Assembly (NCBI GenBank): GCA_024225875.1
Contig: JAAEMD010000485.1
Span: forward strand, 1 to 20,623
Source of the DNA: a bacterium
GTDB lineage: Bacteria > Margulisbacteria > Marinamargulisbacteria > JAAEMD01
Direction: 5' to 3'
DNA: 20,623 nucleotides
This document shows positions 7,251 to 13,267 of this stretch, piece after piece (the first letter of the stretch is position 1; each line of letters opens with the position of its first letter). The position numbers were made by a program, and so were the translations under genes. The notes under the pieces are model-generated. The model made no database searches and was not told where the DNA came from. It saw only the letters and a list, made by a program, of their open reading frames with translations.

Positions 7251-7595
7251 ACTGCTGGACGCCCGTCAGGTAAATACAGCTGGTACAAATTGAACTGTCC
7301 GTTTAAATGACTGAATGCTGTGTACTTGCGTACATTAACGAAGTCATTTAAAAACTTCGGTGTCGGACATTTTACTTCGGAACAGCTAGAATGAATAATA
7401 AATGTACCTGATACAGCAGATAAATAAAGCTATACTGGTTTTGTTTATTTAAAGGATAGTATTTAACGGTCAGTATTATTATTGATACTATATCTACAGT
7501 CATTTTTAATATATAAAGTACTGACTGTTTCTAAACTGGATTATTAAGGCCGGGCTGTAAAGGCTCTAAGCATTTAACTACAGGGAGTGATAATT
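7251..7595 (+). promoter_or_regulatory. Long structured 5' leader of the sulfur operon; possible riboswitch of unknown class
   Basis: About 345 bases between the predicted start and hcyS fold well on paper. The main element spans 7252-7419: CTGCTG 7252-7257 with CAGCAG 7414-7419; TCAGGTA 7266-7272 with TACCTGA 7405-7411; AGCTG 7278-7282 with CAGCT 7383-7387; TGTCCG 7296-7301 with CGGACA 7364-7369; TTTAAATGACT 7302-7312 with AGTCATTTAAA 7342-7352; and a tip hairpin TGTAC-TTGC-GTACA 7321-7334. GGTACA 7282-7287 can also pair with TGTACC 7403-7408, excluding the second pairing. Further on come TAAATAAA 7421-7428 with TTTATTTA 7444-7451, then ATAGTAT 7456-7462 with ATACTAT 7485-7491, interleaved with GTCAGTA 7469-7475 and TACTGAC 7519-7525. 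CTGTA 7555-7559 could pair with TACAG beside the ribosome binding site. I see no SAM, cobalamin or T-box consensus and no terminator. Confidence 0.5.
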
Positions 7596-7811
7596 TTGAA
7601 AATAAAAGTAAACAATAAAGTTCAGGAGTTAACTGAAGAGCGAATAACAATTTCAGAACTGCTGGTAAAAAATGATGTTGAAATGCCGGAAATGGTTTCT
7701 GTTCAGCTTAATGGCGAGTTTGTTAAAAAAGAAAAATTTGAAGTAACTGTCTTAAAAGATAATGACGAGGTTGATTTTTTATATTTTATGGGAGGAGGCT
7801 CTTTGATCTAA
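7596..7811 (+). CDS. hcyS: ThiS/MoaD-like sulfur carrier protein, HcyS type
   Basis: A 71-residue beta-grasp protein of the ThiS/MoaD family that would carry sulfur as a C-terminal thiocarboxylate. It begins MKIKVNNKVQEL and contains the family-type end KDNDEVDFLYFMGGG. Unlike ThiS, it does not stop at Gly-Gly: three residues, Ser-Leu-Ile, follow, so the tail must be trimmed before activation. The JAMM peptidase three genes downstream is the obvious candidate. This matches HcyS of the Wolinella succinogenes homocysteine route. I chose the TTG at 7596 because AGGGAGTG at 7582-7589 is a ribosome binding site at the right distance; the GTG at 7587 lies inside that site and would be too close. 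Confidence 0.85.
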   Translation: MKIKVNNKVQELTEERITISELLVKNDVEMPEMVSVQLNGEFVKKEKFEVTVLKDNDEVDFLYFMGGGSLI

Positions 7812-7848
7812 ACAAACTTGTTTATATCATTTATCGAGAGCAAAAATT

Positions 7849-9087
7849 ATGAATAAAAAAGGCTTTGCAACAAAGGCGATACACAAAAAATTTCTGAAAA
7901 AAGATCCTCACGGTTCTCTACATATGCCGATATATGATACCGTTTCATTTGAGTTTGAAACAGCCGAGGATATTGAAAGCGCTTTTCTGGGAACGAAACC
8001 CAGCCATATGTACTCGAGAATAACAAATCCTACGACTGAGCATTTTGAACAGACGGTCAGGGAAGTCAGCGAGGCCTTTGCTGTTATAGCTGTTTCTTCA
8101 GGCATGGCGGCAATCGCAAATCTAATTATAACTATAGCTCAGAGTGGCAGTAATATTGTTACCAGTAAAAATATTTTTGGAAACACTTATTCTCTTTTTG
8201 AAAAAACACTGAAGCCATGGGGTCTGGAAACAAGGTACACTGATTTACTTGATCCTGATGAAATTGAAAGAAGTATCAATAAAAATACGAGTGCAATTTT
8301 TTTAGAAACAATCACCAATCCTCAACTGGAAGTTGCCGATATAAAGGCTATCTCTGATATTGCAAAGAAAAATAATATCCTGCTCATAGCAGACTCAACT
8401 ATTACACCACTATATTTTTATAACCCTAAAGAGCTGGGCATTGATATTGAGGTAATATCAAGTACAAAATATATTTCTGGAGGAGCTACATCTGTTGGTG
8501 GCCTTATTATTGACCATGGATCTTTTGACTGGAATAATAATAATAAGTTAAGAGATACTGCTGAAAAGTATGGACCATTTACCCTTGTTATTAAGTTAAG
8601 AAGGGAGTCTTATAGAAACCTGGGGTCCTGTTTACCTGCTCATAATGCTTATTTACAGAACCTGGGGCTGGAAACTCTGACCCTGAGAATAGAAAGATCC
8701 TGTTTTAATACATTAAAGATAGCCGAGTTTCTAACACAGCATCACAAGGTCAGGAATGTTAACTATCCTGGTTTAACAGATTCAAAATACCATAAAATCA
8801 GCAAAAGGCAGTTCGGAGATCTGTCTGGTGCAATCCTGACTTTTGACATGGGATCAAAAGAAGAATGTTTTAAATTTATGAATAATCTACAGTTAATTAA
8901 AAGGTCAACAAATATTAATGATAATAAAACCCTGGTTATTCATCCTGCATCGACTATTTTTTGTGAATACAGTGCAGAACTTAAGGATGAAATGGGGGTT
9001 AGTGAAAATATGGTACGACTTGCAGCAGGTATTGAAGAGGTTGATTTTTTGATTAGTGATATTAATAACGCACTGGAGGTATTATAA
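7849..9087 (+). CDS. metY: O-acetylhomoserine sulfhydrylase-like PLP enzyme (MetY family)
   Basis: A 412-residue Cys/Met-metabolism PLP enzyme, cytosolic. It would join sulfur to an activated homoserine, giving homocysteine. The PLP lysine is in VISSTKYISGG, and other family marks are SRITNPTTEHFE near the N-terminus, SSGMAAIANL, IFLETITNPQLEV and ADSTITPLYF. The NLGSCLPAHNAYLQNLGLE stretch, followed by LTLRIERS, is of the MetY / O-acetylhomoserine sulfhydrylase type rather than cystathionine gamma-synthase, although the exact activity within this family is hard to call by eye. It sits between the sulfur carrier and its E1-like enzyme, suggesting that its sulfur donor is the HcyS thiocarboxylate. 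The stop overlaps the next start by one base (TAATG). Confidence 0.85.
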   Translation: MNKKGFATKAIHKKFLKKDPHGSLHMPIYDTVSFEFETAEDIESAFLGTKPSHMYSRITNPTTEHFEQTVREVSEAFAVIAVSSGMAAIANLIITIAQSGSNIVTSKNIFGNTYSLFEKTLKPWGLETRYTDLLDPDEIERSINKNTSAIFLETITNPQLEVADIKAISDIAKKNNILLIADSTITPLYFYNPKELGIDIEVISSTKYISGGATSVGGLIIDHGSFDWNNNNKLRDTAEKYGPFTLVIKLRRESYRNLGSCLPAHNAYLQNLGLETLTLRIERSCFNTLKIAEFLTQHHKVRNVNYPGLTDSKYHKISKRQFGDLSGAILTFDMGSKEECFKFMNNLQLIKRSTNINDNKTLVIHPASTIFCEYSAELKDEMGVSENMVRLAAGIEEVDFLISDINNALEVL

Positions 9088-9920
9088 TGGAATTTTCTGA
9101 TGAGCAGCTTGAAAGATACAGCAGGCATATTATCCTGAAAGATGTTGGCTATGAAGGTCAGCAGCGAATAGCCTCAGGGAGTGTATTAATTATCGGAGCA
9201 GGCGGACTGGGTGCACCGGCAGCACTTTACTTAGCTGCAGCAGGTGTAGGAAAAATCGGCATTATAGATGGAGATGTTGTTGACACCTCTAACTTACAAA
9301 GACAGGTAATTCATTTTACACAGGATGTTAATAAGCCCAAGGTTCAATCTGCAAAAGAAAAGATTGAGCAGATAAATCCTGATGTCGAGGTAGTTACCTT
9401 CAGAAAAATAGTTCTGGCAGATAATATTATGGATATCATAAAAGATTATGACTTTATTCTGGACGGAACAGATAATTTTCCTGCCAAATTTTTAATTAAT
9501 GACGCTTGTTTTTTTGCAAAGAAAGCTTATTCTCACGGAGGTATACTGCGTTTCAATGGCCAGACCATGACCTATACTCCAGGCAACACTTGTTATCGTT
9601 GTATATTTAACAGTCCTCCGCCAAAAAATTTAGTTCCAACCTGCTCTCAGGCCGGAGTTTTAGGGGCAGTGGCTGGAATATTAGGAACTATTCAGGCAGC
9701 AGAAGTGCTCAAGTATTTAATAGGAAAAGGTCAGCTGCTTACTAATAAGTTACTGACATTTGATGCTTTAAACATGCAGTTTAGAAATGTAGCTGTTTCA
9801 AAAAACAGGAACTGTCCTTTATGTGGTCAACAGCCATCTATCAGGACTCTGATGAATTATGAGCAGCCAGTCTGTGATATCAAACAAAACAATATTTCTT
9901 CAGGTGATAAAGTATGTTGA
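9087..9920 (+). CDS. hcyF: E1-like adenylyltransferase, ThiF/MoeB type (HcyF)
   Basis: A 277-residue ThiF/MoeB/HesA-family enzyme that adenylates the C-terminal glycine of a ThiS-like carrier so that sulfur can be attached. Visible features are SRHIILKDVGYEGQQRI at the N-terminus, the nucleotide loop GAGGLG at 37-42, the DGDVVDTSNLQRQ arm, LDGTDNFPAKFLIND, zinc cysteines in C169-x2-C172 and C243-x2-C246, and Cys186 in PTCSQAGVLG, the position of the family's conserved cysteine. Its ribosome binding site (GGAGG) is in the end of metY. The neighbouring hcyS and hcyD point to the homocysteine pathway rather than thiamine or molybdopterin. It lacks a rhodanese domain, so sulfur must come from another protein or from sulfide. 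Confidence 0.9.
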   Translation: MEFSDEQLERYSRHIILKDVGYEGQQRIASGSVLIIGAGGLGAPAALYLAAAGVGKIGIIDGDVVDTSNLQRQVIHFTQDVNKPKVQSAKEKIEQINPDVEVVTFRKIVLADNIMDIIKDYDFILDGTDNFPAKFLINDACFFAKKAYSHGGILRFNGQTMTYTPGNTCYRCIFNSPPPKNLVPTCSQAGVLGAVAGILGTIQAAEVLKYLIGKGQLLTNKLLTFDALNMQFRNVAVSKNRNCPLCGQQPSIRTLMNYEQPVCDIKQNNISSGDKVC

Positions 9921-10318
9921 AAATAACAAAAGAAATTATTGATAAGTTATATGATCAGGGTATGAGGGAAGCACCGGTAGAGGCTTGCGGCTACCTGGCT
10001 GGTAAAGACAGTGCTGTAACCGAATACTATGAAATGACAAATATCGATCAGAGTACAGAGCATTTCAGCCTTGATCCATCAGAACAGTTTAAAGTACACA
10101 AAGAAGTCAGGGCAAAAGGGCTGGAAATCCTGGCTGTTTATCATACTCATCCAGAGACACCCGCAAGACCATCAAAAGAAGATATAAAATTAGCTTATGA
10201 TCCAGACATTATTTATGTTATCTTATCATTAATGAATAAATCAGCTGACATAAAGGCCTTTAAAATTAAAAAAGGTACTGTTACCGAAGAAAAGCTGTTA
10301 ACTGGAGAAAAGATATGA
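9914..10318 (+). CDS. hcyD: JAMM/Mov34 metalloprotease that would mature the sulfur carrier (HcyD)
   Basis: A 134-residue stand-alone JAMM (Mov34/MPN) zinc peptidase. The active-site set is complete: Glu23 in the VEACGYLAG strand, His77 and His79 in YHTHP, Ser87 and Asp90 in ARPSKED. In bacteria, small JAMM proteins beside ThiS-like carriers remove residues after the Gly-Gly end. Here the carrier carries a Ser-Leu-Ile extension, so substrate and peptidase fit. ATG at 9914 overlaps hcyF by 7 bases and follows AGGTGAT at a good distance; TTG at 9917 is an alternative. The stop overlaps the following start by 4 bases (ATGA). Confidence 0.9.
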   Translation: MLKITKEIIDKLYDQGMREAPVEACGYLAGKDSAVTEYYEMTNIDQSTEHFSLDPSEQFKVHKEVRAKGLEILAVYHTHPETPARPSKEDIKLAYDPDIIYVILSLMNKSADIKAFKIKKGTVTEEKLLTGEKI

Positions 10319-11181
10319 CAAATAATCGTCTTGATATTACAGCAATGAAAAAAATGGGGATGATTCAGCAAAAACAAAAAGATTTTTTTGCCATGAGACT
10401 GCATGTTGTGGGTGGCGATTTAAATACAGAGCAGTTGCAGCGAATTATTGAAGTCGCTGATAAATACGGAAAAGGTCAGGTTCATCTGTCAACAAGACAG
10501 GGCCTGGAGATTCATAATATACACTATACAAAATTAGAGACTGCCAGAAAATCTTTAGAAGAGATTAACTTAAAAATGGGAGCCTGCGGCCCCAGGATTC
10601 GTATTATCGTGGCCTGTCCTGGAAATGATACCTGTCGCTGGGGAATTATTAATACCAAAAAGATGGCTAAAGAACTGGATGAGAAATATTTCAGGAAAGA
10701 AACTCCACATAAATTCAAATTAGCTGTAACGGGCTGCCCTAATAATTGTGCAAAAGCAACAGAAAATGATATTGGCATAATGGGAGGCATACTGCCTGAG
10801 TGGATAAAGGATGAATGCAGTAAATGTAATTTATGTATATATGCCTGCCCTAAAAATGCCATATATAAAGAAAATGATCAGTACAAGCTGAATGAAGATA
10901 AGTGTATCTACTGCAGCATATGCACCTCATCGTGTCCATCAGAAGCCTGGATCAGAAAAAAAGAAGGCTATATCCTTCATATTGGCGGAACAATGGGAAA
11001 AAGCCCCAGGCTGGCCAGTAAGTTATGCGGACTGATTGAAGAGAAACCCAGGCTGAATATATTAATTGAAAAAGCAGTTCAATACTATAAAAAACATGGG
11101 CAGAAGAAGGAGCGGTTCGGACACATGATTGATCGAATTGGCCTTGAAGAAATAAGGGAGGTATTGCTGGATGGAGTTTGA
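10315..11181 (+). CDS. Small siroheme sulfite reductase with two ferredoxin-type clusters (AsrC/Fsr-like)
   Basis: Reduces sulfite to sulfide with six electrons. Residues 1-160 form the sulfite/nitrite reductase core with HLSTRQGLEIH and the siroheme-[4Fe-4S] cysteines C101-x5-C107 and C141-x3-C145. Residues about 165-210 insert two [4Fe-4S] motifs, C168-x2-C171-x2-C174-x3-C178-P and C197-x2-C200-x2-C203-x3-C207-P, and the core fold continues after them (YILHIGGTMGKSPRLA). At 288 residues it is far shorter than the CysI type and is closest in layout to AsrC and the small Fsr/DsrLP proteins of anaerobes. The usual partners AsrA and AsrB are absent here, so the electron donor is unknown; a ferredoxin is likely. 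Siroheme is made by genes further down the same operon. Confidence 0.88.
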   Translation: MTNNRLDITAMKKMGMIQQKQKDFFAMRLHVVGGDLNTEQLQRIIEVADKYGKGQVHLSTRQGLEIHNIHYTKLETARKSLEEINLKMGACGPRIRIIVACPGNDTCRWGIINTKKMAKELDEKYFRKETPHKFKLAVTGCPNNCAKATENDIGIMGGILPEWIKDECSKCNLCIYACPKNAIYKENDQYKLNEDKCIYCSICTSSCPSEAWIRKKEGYILHIGGTMGKSPRLASKLCGLIEEKPRLNILIEKAVQYYKKHGQKKERFGHMIDRIGLEEIREVLLDGV

Positions 11182-11413
11182 TATTAAAAAATCAATAGAC
11201 CTGCTTGGTGTCATCTGTCCTATGAATTTTGTAAAAACCAAGGCAGCTTTGGCACATATAAAACCTGGTGAAATTATAGAAGTTAAATTAGATGAAGGAG
11301 AGTCGATTATTAATGTGCCGAGAAGTGTTAAGGAGGAGGGCCATAAAATATTGAAGGTTTTTAATGATGGTCAATCTTTCAGGTTAATAATTCAAAAAGG
11401 ATCAGACCAGTGA
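11171..11413 (+). CDS. TusA-like sulfur-transfer protein (CPxN variant)
   Basis: An 80-residue member of the TusA/SirA/YeeD family, which moves persulfide sulfur on a conserved cysteine. The N-terminal motif reads LLGVICPMNFVKTKAAL: the active Cys16-Pro is kept, but the second proline of the usual CPxP is Asn. The rest fits the beta-alpha-beta-alpha fold (GEIIEVKLDEGES, HKILKV, FRLIIQKG). It starts inside the end of the sulfite reductase gene (11-base overlap) and its stop overlaps the next start (GTGA). Its place between sulfite reduction and APS reduction suggests that it receives or delivers reduced sulfur, perhaps to the HcyS system. That is inference. Confidence 0.85.
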   Translation: MEFDIKKSIDLLGVICPMNFVKTKAALAHIKPGEIIEVKLDEGESIINVPRSVKEEGHKILKVFNDGQSFRLIIQKGSDQ

Positions 11414-11640
11414 TAGATAAGCCTTATAGAAGTGTTATTAAGGCTGTATCCTGGCGGGTTACCGGCACAATAGACACCATACTGGTATCATGGATTATAA
11501 CTCGTAAATTTACTATTGCTATGTCAATAGGTGTGATAGAAGTTTTTACCAAGCTGCTTTTATACTACATACATGAAAGGGTTTGGAATAAAATTAAATT
11601 TGGCAGGATTTTACAAAAGCCGCCAGAGTATAATATATAG
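11410..11640 (+). CDS. DUF2061 small membrane protein
   Basis: A 76-residue protein of the DUF2061 family, with no known biochemical role. The family pattern is clear: RSVIKAVSWRVTGTIDTILV, then SIGVIEVFTKLLLYYIHERVW, including the HERVW motif. It probably has two membrane-spanning segments (about residues 16-33 and 37-56). The start is a GTG that overlaps the tusA-like stop by 4 bases. DUF2061 genes are often found within sulfate-assimilation operons with cysD/cysN, as here. A role in membrane transport or organisation of sulfur intermediates is a guess from context only. Confidence 0.85.
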   Translation: MIDKPYRSVIKAVSWRVTGTIDTILVSWIITRKFTIAMSIGVIEVFTKLLLYYIHERVWNKIKFGRILQKPPEYNI

Positions 11641-11648
11641 GTGATATT

Positions 11649-12380
11649 ATGGACAAAAAAGTTTATGAGTACGAAAAAGAAATACAGCCAAAATCAGCTC
11701 CTCACGTTATTGAATGGGCTGTAAAGGAGTTTGGGGCAGAAAATATAGCTTTTGCAACAAGTCTGGGCGCAGAGGATCAGGTTATTACTGATATGTTACT
11801 AAAAATCAGTAGAGATGTTGAAATATTTACACTTGATACAGGACGTTTACCACAAGAAACATATGATACTATAGAGGCCACCAGGAAGTATTTTAAAACA
11901 GATATTCAAATGCTGTATCCTGATAATAAAGAGCTTGAAAAAATGGTAACTGAAAAAGGTCCTGATCTTTTTTATGAAAGTATAGAAAATAGAAAGCTGT
12001 GTTGTAATATCAGAAAAGTAAAGCCATTGAAAAAAAAGCTGAAAAACTTTAAAGTCTGGATTTGCGGGCTGAGAAAAAAACAGGTTGTTACCAGGATCAA
12101 TCTAAATAAAATTGAATGGGATCATAAGTTCAAGTTAATAAAAATCAACCCTGTTATTTACTGGAGCGAATCTGATGTGTGGGACTATATACACAAAAAC
12201 TCTATCCCTTATAACCAGCTTCATGACCAGGGTTATACCAGTATTGGTTGTGCGCCCTGTTCAAGGAGCATCAAGCCAGGGGAGGACTTTCGTGCAGGTC
12301 GCTGGTGGTGGGAACAGCCTGAACAGAAAGAATGTGGCCTGCATTGGAAAGCCGAAAAACTAACCGGGAACAGCGAATAA
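11649..12380 (+). CDS. cysH: Assimilatory APS reductase, Fe-S type
   Basis: Reduces adenylyl-sulfate to sulfite plus AMP using thioredoxin-type reductants. The 243-residue protein has the nucleotide loop region ATSLGAED, the [4Fe-4S] cysteine set CC at 118-119 (LCCNIRKVKPL) with C201-x2-C204 (GCAPCSRSIKPGEDFRAGRWWWE), and the catalytic Cys229 in the C-terminal ECGLH. The double-Cys plus CxxC set marks enzymes that use APS directly; PAPS reductases of the E. coli type lack it. An active APS kinase is thus not needed, in line with the decayed kinase domain of CysNC. AGGTGAT precedes the ATG. A + frame inside it at 12175-12363 is a shadow. Confidence 0.95.
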   Translation: MDKKVYEYEKEIQPKSAPHVIEWAVKEFGAENIAFATSLGAEDQVITDMLLKISRDVEIFTLDTGRLPQETYDTIEATRKYFKTDIQMLYPDNKELEKMVTEKGPDLFYESIENRKLCCNIRKVKPLKKKLKNFKVWICGLRKKQVVTRINLNKIEWDHKFKLIKINPVIYWSESDVWDYIHKNSIPYNQLHDQGYTSIGCAPCSRSIKPGEDFRAGRWWWEQPEQKECGLHWKAEKLTGNSE

Positions 12381-12383
12381 ATT

Positions 12384-13265
12384 ATGGATCATCTGCAAAA
12401 ACTGGAAGCACACAGTGTTTTTTTATTAAGAGAAGCATACAGAGAGTTCAATAACCTGTGTATGTTATGGTCAATTGGTAAAGACAGCACAGTACTGCTC
12501 TGGCTTGCCAGAAAGGCTTTTTTTGATCATGTGCCCATCCCGCTGGTACATATTGATACACATTATAAAATACCTGAAATGATTGAATACAGAGATCGTT
12601 TAGCCTTGAAGTGGAAGTTAAATATGATTTATGGGCAAAACAGTGAAGCATTAAAGAATAAAAGGACTTTCCCTGATGGTAATGTTGACAGAATTACCTG
12701 TTGTCGAAACCTTAAAAGTGAAGCATTGAAACATACTCTATCCGGTGAATGGTCACGCTACAAACTGAATCATGAAACACAAAAGTATGAGGTCGACAGC
12801 AACAAAGATCCTTATACAGGCGTAATTGTCGGAGTCAGGGCAGATGAGGAGGGCAGTCGTTCCAAGGAGCGTTATTTCTCGCCACGCGATAAAGAGAATG
12901 AGTGGGGTGTTGGTGATCAGCCTCCTGAGTTCTGGAATCAGTATAAAACTGATTTCGCACCTGGAACTCACGTCCGCATTCATCCATTATTAGACTGGAC
13001 AGAGCTTAATATATGGGAGTATATAGAAAGAGAAAAAATACCAACAGTTTCGTTATATTTTGATCAGGGCAATGGTCAACGCTACAGGTCTTTAGGATGC
13101 TATCCGTGTACTACTCCAGTGGTATCAGATGCAAAGAATGAGGCAGATATTATAAAAGAGCTGCGTACTGGCAGGTTTTCTAATATTGCCGAACGCTCTG
13201 GACGAGAACAGGACAAGGAAGACGGTGGTGGACTGGAAACTTTAAGAAGAGAAGGGTATATGTAG
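12384..13265 (+). CDS. cysD: Sulfate adenylyltransferase subunit 2
   Basis: The PP-loop subunit of ATP sulfurylase: with CysN it forms APS from sulfate and ATP. At 293 residues it is near full length. The pyrophosphate loop is SIGKDST at 30-36, and later family motifs include IDTHYKIPEMIEYRD, ITCCRNLKSEALK, VIVGVRADEEGSRSKERYFSPR, HPLLDWTELNIWEYI and LGCYPCTTPV. The C-terminal segment ERSGREQDKEDGGGLETLRREGYM is typical of CysD (described by its Asp-Lys-Glu and Leu-Glu-x-x-Arg-Arg pattern). It begins 3 bases after cysH and is followed 2 bases later by cysN, so the three are co-translated. No sulfate transporter gene is in the window. Confidence 0.97.
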   Translation: MDHLQKLEAHSVFLLREAYREFNNLCMLWSIGKDSTVLLWLARKAFFDHVPIPLVHIDTHYKIPEMIEYRDRLALKWKLNMIYGQNSEALKNKRTFPDGNVDRITCCRNLKSEALKHTLSGEWSRYKLNHETQKYEVDSNKDPYTGVIVGVRADEEGSRSKERYFSPRDKENEWGVGDQPPEFWNQYKTDFAPGTHVRIHPLLDWTELNIWEYIEREKIPTVSLYFDQGNGQRYRSLGCYPCTTPVVSDAKNEADIIKELRTGRFSNIAERSGREQDKEDGGGLETLRREGYM

Positions 13266-13267
13266 AT

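Noticed and set aside
7251..7595. SAM, cobalamin or T-box regulatory element before the sulfur operon.
   Set aside because: I looked for the SAM-I core, the cobalamin B12 box and the T-box GGGTGGTACCGCG sequence, as well as a terminator with a T run; none is present. The leader is kept as an unknown structured element.
7587..7811. GTG at 7587 as start of the sulfur carrier gene.
   Set aside because: The GTG overlaps the ribosome binding site AGGGAGTG itself. TTG at 7596 has proper spacing and gives the family-type MKIKVNN start.
7849..9087. Cystathionine gamma-synthase or methionine gamma-lyase as the identity of the PLP enzyme.
   Set aside because: The LGSCLPAHNAYLQNLGLE region and the company of HcyS/HcyF/HcyD fit the MetY sulfhydrylase type better, though a profile search would be needed to settle it.
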